A DNA stretch of 64,000 nt from an uncultured Clostridia bacterium (GTDB lineage Bacteria; Bacillota; Clostridia; TANB77; CAG-508): the NCBI GenBank assembly GCA_934177485.1, contig CAKPPF010000001.1, positions 124,001-188,000 on the forward strand, read 5' to 3'. Shown here piece by piece: positions 54,198-62,965 of this stretch (position 1 is the stretch's first letter; each line of letters starts with the position of its first letter). The notes beneath the pieces are model-generated. The model had not been told where the DNA came from and ran no database searches. It was given only the letters and a program-made list of their open reading frames with translations. The translations under genes and the position numbers were made by a program.

Positions 54198-57100
54198 ATG
54201 AAAATTAAAAACAAATTAATTTTATTGGGAATTATTATGGGGGTAATTAGTTGTTTAGGATTAAATAAATTATATGCAGCTAATATTACCTCTGCTTTTA
54301 GTGATATTACTATAAATAGAGATAATTTAAATAAGGCCATTAAATCAAGTACTATAGAACAGAAATGGCTTGGAATATCTGAAAAAAGAGAAAGTGGAAA
54401 TTCATACAAATGGAATGTAGATACAACAGGAAATGGAAAAAAAGTTTGGAAAATAGCAACATATCCATCTGGAGATATAGACCTTAGAAACTATGAAGAT
54501 TTATATTATTGTTTAAATGCAAAAATGGGATTTGGACTAAATAATGGAGAAATGGCAGAAGGTAAAAAGGATGAATATACTACAAGCATTGATATGTTGG
54601 ACACATTAAGTAAAGAAGTGATTTCAGGAAAATCTGAGGGTAAAATAGGAGAAAACTATAATAAAGTATTGTGGATATTAAGCAATGCTTATGTTCCAGG
54701 ACAAACAACCCAAGAGGAAAAAGCACAACTTTTAAAAAATGCTTTGGAATATGTAAAAAGCGATAATACAAGGTTTGATAAATTATCAGGAATTTTACCA
54801 AATAGAATTGTAAACAGTGTTATAAGTGAAAATATGCTTGATTCTAAAGAAACAATCAACTTAACAGATGATGATATAGATGTTGTTCAACAAATGGCTA
54901 TATGGTATTATACAAATAGTGATGATCCAGCATACCACCTTGAATCTGGAGTATTACCCAAAATCTATTTGAATGATGAACAACTAAGCAACCAAGGGGA
55001 AGATTATTATATTGAATATACTGGAAATATAAAATCAGGAAGAATAAGAGAATGGAAAATGAATGCATTATTTATGTATTTAATAGATAATGCAGATAAA
55101 GCAGAAGAAATACAAAATTTAACTCCAACAATATCATTAGATAACAAAGATGCTGTTATTGAAGAAACAAACAAAGGTTATATAGTTGGACCATTTAGAT
55201 TTGAAGGAACAAACACAGAACTTATAAAATCACTTGAAACAACAGTATCACCAAGTTCATATACTTTGCTAGATAAAGATAAAAAGACTGTTTCAGAAAA
55301 TGATTTTTCTAAAGTTATAGGAACAAGCTTTTATATACAAATATTAAAAGAAGATACAAAAGTGAAAATTAGTTTAAAAGCTAAATATGACAAGAAAACC
55401 CTAACATATTCAACAAATTTAAATGATTATAAAAACACTCAACCTGTTGTTTTGGTAAAAACTGAAGAAAAAGAACTATTGGCAGATACCAATAAAAATA
55501 TTGATTTAATTTCAATAAATGTTGAAAAAAAATGGGAAGATGGTAATGATCAAGACGGAAAAAGACCAACAGAAATTAAAGTCCAATTATATAAAAACAA
55601 TGAAAAATATGGAGAGAGCATTACTTTAAATAGTGATAATAATTGGAAATATACATGGGACAATTTATTAAAAGATTATGAATATACTGTAAAAGAATTA
55701 GATGAAAATAATATAAAAGTTGAGAACGGAAGCAAATATGACGAAAACTATACTGTAACATATATTGTGGAAGAAAATAATATAACAATAACAAATACAT
55801 ATGCCCCTGGAAAAGTAATTAAAATAGTTGAAAAGAAATGGAATGACGATAACGATTCGGCTAAACTAAGACCAACTCAAATAACAGTTCAATTATATGC
55901 AGATGATGAGGCATATGGAGAAAAAGTAGTATTAAATGAAAGCAATTCTTGGAAATATACATGGGATAATCTAGATGAGAAAAAAGATGAGAAAGACATA
56001 GTATATACAATAAAAGAATTAAAGGTAGATAATACAAAAGTTGAAGACGGAGAGGAATATGACGAAAACTATACTGCAAGCTATGAAGTTAATGATAATA
56101 TTACTACAATAACTAATACACATATTGTTGATGAAAAGAAATTTGATTTAGCATTAAGAAAATTTATTACAGAAGTAAATGGTACAAAATACACAGATAG
56201 AGAACCAGTAGTAGATACAACTACAATAGCTACTAATGAAACAGCTACATACAAACATACTAAACAACCAATTGCAGTTCAAAAAGGAGATATAGTTACA
56301 TACACAATTAGAATATATAATGAAGGTAAAATTGATGGATATGTAAATAAAATAACAGACCATTTACCTAAAAATTTAATACCAATTTTAAGAACTACAG
56401 TTGAAGATGTTGATAAATATGAAAAAGAAATTGAATTTAACGAAAACTGGTTGTGGGCAGGAGACGAAAGCATAATCCAAACTGAAATAACAAGTAAAGA
56501 AACAGAGTCAGCTTTACCAAATATAACAAAGACAGAAAACGAAACAGATGAGGAGACAGAACAAAAACAAAAAGAAGCAAGACTTTTAAAAGCTGCTTAT
56601 AAAGAAGATGACACTATAAATACAGAGCTTGATTATATTGATGTAGAAGTTAAATGTTTAGTAACAGATGGAGCAATAAGAGGAGAATATTTAACTAATA
56701 TAGCAGAAATTACAGATGCAGAAGACATAAATGGAATTCATGGAGATGGAACAGATTCAACACTTGCTAATGCTGAAATTTCTAATATAGAAAACTATAA
56801 AGATGATGAAGCTATAAAATCATCTAAAGATTCATACATAGCAGGTCAAGAAGATGATGATGACTTTGAAAAATTAATGGTTAAAGAATTTGACTTAGCA
56901 TTAAGAAAATTTATTACAACAGTAAGCAATGCAAGTGGTGAAAATACTAAAAAATATAACAGAGAACCAGTTGTAGATGCATCTAAATTAGAAACAAAAG
57001 TTAATGAAAAACTTGTAACAACAGCAATTTATAAACATAGCAAAGAACCTGTAATAGTTGAAACAGGAGATATTGTAACATATACAATAAGAGTATATAA

Positions 57101-58709
57101 CGAAGGAACTTTAAATGGATATGTTAATGAAATAACAGATAATATACCAGAAGGCTTAGAATTTTTACCAAATAGTTCAATAAATGTTTCTTATAAATGG
57201 AAGATGTTAGATGCTAATGGTGAGGAAACAACAGACTTAAGTAAAGCAAGTATAATAGTAACTAATTATCTATCTAAAGAAACAAGTAGCGAAAACGAGC
57301 TAAAAGCTGTATCTGAAAATGAAGACGGATTAAAAACTTTAGATTACAAAGATGTTCAAGTTCAGTTTAAAGTTATAGCTAAAGCAGAAAAACTTAAAGA
57401 AAATATAATAAAAAATGAAGCACAAATATCTGAAGACTCAGATAGAGATATAGATTCAACTCCAAGAAGAGATGAAAAATATAATTACGATAATGCAAAT
57501 AATGAAGATGATATTGATTATGAACCAGTAAAATTACAATATTTTGATTTAGCTTTAAGAAAATTTATAACTAAAGTTAATGATACTGAATATAACAATA
57601 GATATCCAGAAGTAGTATTTGGAGATAATCTTAGTGTTACATATAAACAAACAAAAGATCCAGCTTTAGTTGAAACAAGTGATACAGTAATATATACAAT
57701 AAGAGTATATAATGAAGGAGAGAAACCTGGTACTGCAACAGAAATTAAAGATAATATACCAGAGGGCTTAGAATTTTTACCTGATAATGAAGTAAACAAA
57801 GAATATAAATGGAAAATGCTAGATTCAGAAGGAAAAGAAACAACAGATATAGAAAAAGCAAAATATATTGTAACTGACGCATTATCAACAGAAATAATAG
57901 ATGGTATAGTTGTAAATGGAGAAGAAAGAATTTTAAGTTATAAAGACGTAAAAGTAGCATTTAAAGTAACAGCTAAAAGCGATACTGATAAAATTATTAT
58001 AAATACAGCAGAAATATCAAAAGATTCAGATGACGATATTGATTCAACTCCAGACAATAATGTCGAAAATGAAGATGATTTAGATAAAGAATATATTAAA
58101 GTTCAATACTTTGATTTATCACTAAAAAAATGGGTAACAGAAACAAGAGTTACATTTAATGGAAAAACAACTTCAACTAAAACAGGATTTAATGAAGACT
58201 CAAAAGAAATAGCAAAAGTTGATTTAGTTGCAAAGAATATGAAGAAAACTACAGTAAAATTTGTTTATAGCATAAAAGTTATAAATGAAGGAAAAATTCC
58301 AGGATATGCATATGAAATAAAAGACTATATTCCAAGTGGATTAGAATTTAAACAAGAAGATAATAAAGACTGGAAAGAATTGAAAAATGGTCAGGTTGTA
58401 ACAGATAAATTAAAAGACACATTATTAAATCCAGGAGAGAGTGCAACAGTAGAAATAGTATTTACATGGAAAAACTCTACAACAAATGTTGGATTAAAAA
58501 CAAACTATGCAGAAATAAGTAAAGATTCAGGAGACGATATAGATTCTGTGCCAGACAACTTTAATAAGGAGGAAGACGACATTGATGACGCACAAGTAAT
58601 ATTATCAATAAAAACAGCTGGACCAAAAACATATATATGGTTAACATTTATATCTGTAGCAATATTAGCAGCAGGTGTATGGTCAATTAAAAAATATATA
58701 ATAGAGTAG
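54198..58709 (+). CDS. Large surface protein with Cna-B and repeat domains
   Basis: The start is ATG 54198 after AAGGTGGTAAG; an upstream ATG at 54177 lacks a site. The 1503-residue product has a signal peptide (ISCLGLNKLYA), a long N-terminal domain (to about 430), two Cna-B modules (VEKKWEDGNDQDGKRPTEIK and VEKKWNDDNDSAKLRPTQIT), then four repeats starting FDLALRKFI or FDLSLKKWV (residues about 646, 896, 1114, 1304) with TYTIRIYNEGK-type DUF11 cores. It ends in a helix (WLTFISVAILAAGVWSI) and a basic tail. No LPXTG motif is seen, so it is anchored by the helix. Probably an adhesin or envelope scaffold. It precedes lepB. Confidence 0.8.
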   Translation: MKIKNKLILLGIIMGVISCLGLNKLYAANITSAFSDITINRDNLNKAIKSSTIEQKWLGISEKRESGNSYKWNVDTTGNGKKVWKIATYPSGDIDLRNYEDLYYCLNAKMGFGLNNGEMAEGKKDEYTTSIDMLDTLSKEVISGKSEGKIGENYNKVLWILSNAYVPGQTTQEEKAQLLKNALEYVKSDNTRFDKLSGILPNRIVNSVISENMLDSKETINLTDDDIDVVQQMAIWYYTNSDDPAYHLESGVLPKIYLNDEQLSNQGEDYYIEYTGNIKSGRIREWKMNALFMYLIDNADKAEEIQNLTPTISLDNKDAVIEETNKGYIVGPFRFEGTNTELIKSLETTVSPSSYTLLDKDKKTVSENDFSKVIGTSFYIQILKEDTKVKISLKAKYDKKTLTYSTNLNDYKNTQPVVLVKTEEKELLADTNKNIDLISINVEKKWEDGNDQDGKRPTEIKVQLYKNNEKYGESITLNSDNNWKYTWDNLLKDYEYTVKELDENNIKVENGSKYDENYTVTYIVEENNITITNTYAPGKVIKIVEKKWNDDNDSAKLRPTQITVQLYADDEAYGEKVVLNESNSWKYTWDNLDEKKDEKDIVYTIKELKVDNTKVEDGEEYDENYTASYEVNDNITTITNTHIVDEKKFDLALRKFITEVNGTKYTDREPVVDTTTIATNETATYKHTKQPIAVQKGDIVTYTIRIYNEGKIDGYVNKITDHLPKNLIPILRTTVEDVDKYEKEIEFNENWLWAGDESIIQTEITSKETESALPNITKTENETDEETEQKQKEARLLKAAYKEDDTINTELDYIDVEVKCLVTDGAIRGEYLTNIAEITDAEDINGIHGDGTDSTLANAEISNIENYKDDEAIKSSKDSYIAGQEDDDDFEKLMVKEFDLALRKFITTVSNASGENTKKYNREPVVDASKLETKVNEKLVTTAIYKHSKEPVIVETGDIVTYTIRVYNEGTLNGYVNEITDNIPEGLEFLPNSSINVSYKWKMLDANGEETTDLSKASIIVTNYLSKETSSENELKAVSENEDGLKTLDYKDVQVQFKVIAKAEKLKENIIKNEAQISEDSDRDIDSTPRRDEKYNYDNANNEDDIDYEPVKLQYFDLALRKFITKVNDTEYNNRYPEVVFGDNLSVTYKQTKDPALVETSDTVIYTIRVYNEGEKPGTATEIKDNIPEGLEFLPDNEVNKEYKWKMLDSEGKETTDIEKAKYIVTDALSTEIIDGIVVNGEERILSYKDVKVAFKVTAKSDTDKIIINTAEISKDSDDDIDSTPDNNVENEDDLDKEYIKVQYFDLSLKKWVTETRVTFNGKTTSTKTGFNEDSKEIAKVDLVAKNMKKTTVKFVYSIKVINEGKIPGYAYEIKDYIPSGLEFKQEDNKDWKELKNGQVVTDKLKDTLLNPGESATVEIVFTWKNSTTNVGLKTNYAEISKDSGDDIDSVPDNFNKEEDDIDDAQVILSIKTAGPKTYIWLTFISVAILAAGVWSIKKYIIE

Positions 58710-58720
58710 TTTAGAACAAA

Positions 58721-58750
58721 AGTGACGGATTTTATATTCGTCATTTTTTT
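58721..58750 (+). terminator. Terminator of the surface protein gene
   Basis: TGACGGA pairs with TTCGTCA (one G-U pair), followed by TTTTTTT. Confidence 0.8.
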
Positions 58751-58879
58751 ATATAGTAGGAAATTTCTTATTTCCTACTATATAAAAATAGCTAAACGCA
58801 TGCCCTTTAAGATTTTCTCCTTACAGTCGAAAACTCAAATCGGGCGAGAACAAAGGGCGACTAAAGTCGCTTTGTTCTT
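58750..58879. repeat. Dispersed intergenic repeat, family 1, copy F
   Basis: Complete three-part copy: TATAGTAGGAAAT with ATTTCCTACTATA, a core with CCTTTAAGATTTTCTCC and GAAAACTCAAATC, and a second hairpin that matches copy A (AGAACAAAGGGCGACT with AGTCGCTTTGTTCT). Confidence 0.8.
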
Positions 58880-58895
58880 CAACAATTTTAAAGCA

Positions 58896-58920
58896 TAGGG
58901 GCAGGTTTGTGCTTGCCCAA
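58896..58920. repeat. Dispersed intergenic repeat, family 2, hairpin-only copy 3
   Basis: TAGGGGCAGG-TTTGTG-CTTGCCC. Bases 58921-59088 hold a GC-richer stretch (CCCTCCAGGACAAGGAG, GGGCTGTCGGGC) that I cannot assign. Confidence 0.6.
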
Positions 58921-59088
58921 AACAAAATTAGTTTACACTACAATTTTGAGCACTTTCTTTCAAAATTAAACCCTCCAGGACAAGGAGTAATCCGTATGCC
59001 TCAAAGGGCTGTCGGGCATTAATTTTTCAAAAAAGTCTCAAAATGTCTTGAAATTATATAAATTCTGTCAAAACATATATTAAAAAAA

Positions 59089-59118
59089 TGTAGAGGCAGG
59101 TCTTGTGTCTGCCCAAAA
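59089..59118. repeat. Dispersed intergenic repeat, family 2, hairpin-only copy 4
   Basis: TGTAGAGGCAGG-TCTTGTG-TCTGCCC, a mutated version of the hairpin at 51288 and 53418. Confidence 0.6.
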
Positions 59119-59145
59119 AATTTTCTTATTTGTTACCTTTAAATA

Positions 59146-59174
59146 TTGATAAATAGAGTAAATTAATATATAAT
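59146..59174 (+). promoter_or_regulatory. Promoter of lepB operon
   Basis: TTGATA and TATAAT are separated by exactly 17 bases, about 32 bases before ATG 59206. Confidence 0.8.
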
Positions 59175-59205
59175 AATACTGTTATTTATAAGGAGGCTTT
59201 TATTT

Positions 59206-59859
59206 ATGAATGAAGAGAAAAAAGCAAAAATTAAAGATATAATAGAATGGATATATTGTATTATAATAGCAGTAGTATTAGCACTTTTAGTTAAATACTT
59301 TTTAGGAACCCCTACAATAGTAAAACAAACATCAATGGTTCCAACATTTCAACCTAGCAATAGATTAATTTTAAATAGATTATATAGAACACTTAAAACA
59401 ACCCCACAAAGAGGCGATATAATTACATTTGAAGCACCAACTATAGCAAATTCTACAGGCGAAAAAGTTGATTTAGAAAACCCAGTTGCAAAATATACAA
59501 ATAAAACTAATGGGTTAATTTCAAAATTCTTTTATAATGTTGTTGAAATTACAAAGAAAAGCTATATAAAAAGAGTAATTGGATTGCCAGGGGATCATGT
59601 TGAAATTAAAGATGGTAGTGTATATATAAATGGAGAAAAACTTGAGGAAGACTACTTAAGCAGTGATGTTAAAACAGAATCTGTAAATGGTGGGCAATAT
59701 CTAGACATTATTGTTCCAGAAAAAACAGTTTTTGTTATGGGAGATAATAGACCAGATAGTATTGACTCAAGAAAATTTGGATGTATACCATATGAGAAAA
59801 TTGAAGGAAAAATAGTACTAAGATTTTGGCCATTAAATAAATTTGGAACAGTAAAGTAA
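59206..59859 (+). CDS. lepB: Signal peptidase I
   Basis: The 217-residue membrane serine peptidase has one N-terminal helix (about 14-34), the catalytic Ser43 in QTSMVPTF and Lys122 in YIKRVIGLPGD. The C-terminal box is MGDNRPDSIDSRKFG. It cleaves signal peptides outside the membrane. ATG follows AAGGAGGCTTTTATTT. It leads a probable operon with holB and ricT. Confidence 0.94.
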   Translation: MNEEKKAKIKDIIEWIYCIIIAVVLALLVKYFLGTPTIVKQTSMVPTFQPSNRLILNRLYRTLKTTPQRGDIITFEAPTIANSTGEKVDLENPVAKYTNKTNGLISKFFYNVVEITKKSYIKRVIGLPGDHVEIKDGSVYINGEKLEEDYLSSDVKTESVNGGQYLDIIVPEKTVFVMGDNRPDSIDSRKFGCIPYEKIEGKIVLRFWPLNKFGTVK

Positions 59860-59882
59860 AAAAACATCAATGAGGTTTATAT

Positions 59883-60776
59883 ATGAAGTTTAAAGAGTTA
59901 ATAGGCAATAATGAAATAAAAGTAAGTTTAATAAAAATATTAAATTCTAACAATATTTCACATAGTTATATGTTCATTGGAACAAAGGGAATTGGAAAAG
60001 AAAAATTTGCAAAAGAATTCGCAAAAGGTATTTTATGCCTTAACGATACTAATAAACCATGTGAAAGCTGTAAATCTTGTGTTTCTTTTTCCGATAATAA
60101 TAATCCAGATTTTTATGAAATAGGACTAGCAGATGACGAAAACAGTATAAAAATTGATACAATAAGAGATATGCAAAAGAAAATTCAGGAATTGCCTATA
60201 ATATCAAATAGAAAAGTTTATATCATAGATGATAGTGAATTTATGACTAAGGATGCTCAAAACTGTTTGCTTAAAACTCTGGAAGAGCCACCTAAATTTA
60301 CAACTATAATACTTATTGTTTCTAATGAAAGTAAAATTTTAAATACAATAAAATCAAGGTGTTTAAAAATTTATTTTAAAGATATAAACGAAAGAGAATT
60401 AGAAGAATACATTAAACAAAATTTAATTACAGACAATTTTACAACTAATATGCTAAAAGCATGTCAAGGAAGTATTGGAAAAGCAACTAGTATATTTGAA
60501 AATAAAGACATGTATACAATTTTAGATGAGGTTTTTGGTAATATCGAAAAATATTCTTTAATAGATGTTATTCCAAAGTTAGAAGTGCTTTACAAAAATA
60601 AAGAACATATAAATGAAATGTTAGAATATATAAATGTTATATTTATAGAAAAAGCCAAAGAAGATTTTAAATATATTGATTTTATATCATGTGTAGAAAA
60701 AACAAAAAATAATTTAAATATGAATTGCAACTATGATATGAGTATAGACAAAATGTTATTTGAAATATGGAAATAA
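59883..60776 (+). CDS. holB: DNA polymerase III delta' subunit
   Basis: The 297-residue AAA-like protein has the P-loop GTKGIGKEK (33-41), four cysteines of the zinc module (CLNDTNKPCESCKSC), KVYIIDDSEFMTKDAQNCLLKTLEEPP and the SRC motif (IKSRCLKI). It belongs to the clamp loader. It lies 23 bases after lepB; ATG follows ATGAGGTTTATAT, a weak site. It is followed by ricT, the usual order in Firmicutes. Confidence 0.92.
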   Translation: MKFKELIGNNEIKVSLIKILNSNNISHSYMFIGTKGIGKEKFAKEFAKGILCLNDTNKPCESCKSCVSFSDNNNPDFYEIGLADDENSIKIDTIRDMQKKIQELPIISNRKVYIIDDSEFMTKDAQNCLLKTLEEPPKFTTIILIVSNESKILNTIKSRCLKIYFKDINERELEEYIKQNLITDNFTTNMLKACQGSIGKATSIFENKDMYTILDEVFGNIEKYSLIDVIPKLEVLYKNKEHINEMLEYINVIFIEKAKEDFKYIDFISCVEKTKNNLNMNCNYDMSIDKMLFEIWK

Positions 60777-60804
60777 TAAAACTTAAATTAGAGGAGGAGA
60801 ATAC

Positions 60805-61683
60805 TTGAATAAAGTTACAGTAATAGGAATTAAATTTAAAGAACTTGGTAAAATATATTTTTTTGATCCTAAAGGAGAAAAACTTAAAAAAGGCGATTTT
60901 GTTATAGTTGAGACAACAATAGGAGAAGAATACACGGAAGTTGTTGTTGCAAATAAAGAAATACCAGCAGAAAAATTAGTTGCACCTTTAAAGCCAATAA
61001 TAAGAAAAGCAACATATAAAGACAAGAAACACAATGAAGAAAACAAGAAAAAAGAAAAAGAAGCATTTGCTATTGCTGAAAAATTGGCTGAAAAATACAA
61101 ATTAGACATGAAAATAACAGAGGTTACATATACATTTGATAATAGTAAGTTATTATTTTATTTTACAGCAGATGGAAGAATAGATTTTAGAGATTTGGTA
61201 AAAGAACTTGCAAGTATATATAAAACAAGAATAGAATTAAGACAAATAGGAGTAAGAGACGAAGTTAGAAAAATCGGAGGAAATGGAATATGTGGTAGAG
61301 AGTTATGCTGTTGTTCTTTTCTAGAGAATTTTGATGCTGTATCTATTAAAATGGCAAAAGAACAAAATATAGCTTTAGCATCTTCTAAAATATCAGGAAA
61401 TTGTGGAAGACTTATGTGTTGCTTAAGATATGAACACGAAGTATATGATGAAAAATTAAAACGTTTACCTAAAGTTGGTGCAATAGTAAATACAGCAGAT
61501 GGAAAAGGAACTGTTGACGGAATTGAAACTCTTAAGGAAAAAATAAAAGTTAAATTTAAAGATGGAGATGGCTTCTTCTATAAAAAGTATGATGCAAAAG
61601 ACATAAAAGTTTTAAAAGATGTAGTTGAACAAGAAGAGGAAGTTAATGAAGAAGAAGAACTTAAAAAAATAGAACAAGACTAA
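60805..61683 (+). CDS. ricT: RicT (YaaT, PSP1 domain) protein
   Basis: The 292-residue protein starts at TTG 60805 after GGAGGAGAATAC. The PSP1 domain has the invariant cysteines in GGNGICGRELCCCSFL and KISGNCGRLMCCLRYEH. The RicT/RicA/RicF complex carries Fe-S clusters and affects RNase Y activity and Spo0A phosphorylation in Bacillus. It has an acidic C-terminal tail. The gene lies directly downstream of holB. Confidence 0.94.
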   Translation: MNKVTVIGIKFKELGKIYFFDPKGEKLKKGDFVIVETTIGEEYTEVVVANKEIPAEKLVAPLKPIIRKATYKDKKHNEENKKKEKEAFAIAEKLAEKYKLDMKITEVTYTFDNSKLLFYFTADGRIDFRDLVKELASIYKTRIELRQIGVRDEVRKIGGNGICGRELCCCSFLENFDAVSIKMAKEQNIALASSKISGNCGRLMCCLRYEHEVYDEKLKRLPKVGAIVNTADGKGTVDGIETLKEKIKVKFKDGDGFFYKKYDAKDIKVLKDVVEQEEEVNEEEELKKIEQD

Positions 61684-61758
61684 AAAAACCAGTATTTGCA
61701 ATGTAAAAAAGCAAATGCAGTGATATATCTTCTAAACATAGAAAGGATGGTGAAAAAA

Positions 61759-61929
61759 ATGGCATACAAAATTACAGATGCTTGTATATCATGTGGAGCA
61801 TGCGCAGGAGCATGCCCAGTAGAATGTATAAAGCAAGGAGATAGCAAATATGAAATAAACCAAGAAACATGTATATCATGTGGAACATGTGCAGGAGTTT
61901 GCCCAGTAGATGCGCCAGTAGAAGAATAA
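61759..61929 (+). CDS. 2[4Fe-4S] ferredoxin
   Basis: I choose ATG 61759 after AAAGGATGGTGAAAA; an upstream in-frame start adds residues unlike a ferredoxin. The 56-residue product has two cluster motifs, CISCGACAGACPVEC and CISCGTCAGVCPV. It carries electrons for anaerobic enzymes, probably the convergent 2-oxoacid oxidoreductase next door. Confidence 0.94.
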   Translation: MAYKITDACISCGACAGACPVECIKQGDSKYEINQETCISCGTCAGVCPVDAPVEE

Positions 61930-61951
61930 TTCTTAATATTTTGTGTAAAAG

Positions 61952-61984
61952 AAAAGGAGATAATTTTTTAATTACCTCCTTTTA
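61952..61984. terminator. Bidirectional terminator, ferredoxin and por genes
   Basis: AAAAGGAGATAATT pairs with AATTACCTCCTTTT (one mismatch) between convergent genes. Confidence 0.75.
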
Positions 61985-62014
61985 ACAAATTTACTGAAAA
62001 TTTCAATATTATTT

Positions 62015-62965
62015 TTATTTATTTGTCATTTCTTCTAAATCTAGAAGTTCTTGCCATCTTGTATCAACTTCTTTTTGGAATTCTTCTATCATCCATTCAT
62101 TTCCTGGTTTAAACATATGTTTAAATCTTTTTTGAGGTTTTAAAAATTCTTCTACAGGAAGCTTTTTAGCTGGCTTATATGTTATGTGGTATTTTCCATC
62201 AATAACTTCATATAATGGCCAATAGCAAGTTTCAACAGCTAATTTATTTAGCTTCATTAAATCATCTGTAGAATATCCCCATCCTCTTGGGCAAGGAGCA
62301 AGTACATTTAAGAAACAAGCACCTTTTGTGTATATAGCTTTTTCAGATTTTTCATATAAATCTTTAAAATTGCCATATGCAGCAGTTTGAGCAACATATG
62401 GTAAATGATGTCCTACCATAACTTTTGCCAAGTCTTTTCTAATTTGCATTTTTCCAGGAATTACACTACCAGCAGGTGATGTTGTTGTGTCTGCAAATTT
62501 TGGAGTTGCAGAAGAACGTTGAATACCAGTATTCATGTATGCACCATTATCGTAACATACATATACCATATCATGTCCTCTTTCCATTGCACCAGACAAA
62601 CTTTGTAGACCTATATCATATGTTCCTCCATCTCCACCAAATGCAATAAATTTTGTATTTTCATCTTGTGGTAATTTTCCTTGTTTTTTCATAGATACAT
62701 ATGCAGCTTCTGCACCAGATAATGTTGCACCAGCGCATTCAAATGCAGTATGTATAAAAGAATCAGTCCAAGCTGTGTATGGATATATAAATGTAGAAAC
62801 TTCCATACAACCTGTAGCATTACAAATTACTGCATGATCTTCAGGTTTTAATGCTCTTAATACCATTCTTCCAACAACTGGAGCTCCACAACCAGCACAC
62901 ATTCTATGACCAGCTGTAAATCTAGAAGGTTTATTTGCTATAACTTCTTTTAAATTATATCCCAT
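62015..62965 (-). CDS. porB: 2-Oxoacid:ferredoxin oxidoreductase, beta subunit
   Basis: The 316-residue protein has the thiamine diphosphate motif GDGGTYDIGLQSLSGAMERG, YDNGAYMNTGIQ, and cysteines in GHRMCAGCGAP and in CNATGCMEVS that belong to the beta-subunit Fe-S cluster. With the alpha subunit it oxidises pyruvate or another 2-oxoacid to the acyl-CoA, passing electrons to ferredoxin. The start ATG directly follows the alpha subunit stop, with GGGAGGAAAAATAA inside the end of that gene. The substrate (pyruvate or 2-oxoisovalerate) is not fixed by sequence. Confidence 0.92.
   Translation of the reverse strand: MGYNLKEVIANKPSRFTAGHRMCAGCGAPVVGRMVLRALKPEDHAVICNATGCMEVSTFIYPYTAWTDSFIHTAFECAGATLSGAEAAYVSMKKQGKLPQDENTKFIAFGGDGGTYDIGLQSLSGAMERGHDMVYVCYDNGAYMNTGIQRSSATPKFADTTTSPAGSVIPGKMQIRKDLAKVMVGHHLPYVAQTAAYGNFKDLYEKSEKAIYTKGACFLNVLAPCPRGWGYSTDDLMKLNKLAVETCYWPLYEVIDGKYHITYKPAKKLPVEEFLKPQKRFKHMFKPGNEWMIEEFQKEVDTRWQELLDLEEMTNK

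Noticed and set aside
54198..58709. Sortase-anchored protein
   Set aside because: No LPXTG-type motif precedes the C-terminal helix and no sortase gene is in the window.
58921..59088. Possible riboswitch in the GC-richer stretch before lepB
   Set aside because: It matches no conserved riboswitch core that I can recognise and lies upstream of a clear lepB promoter.
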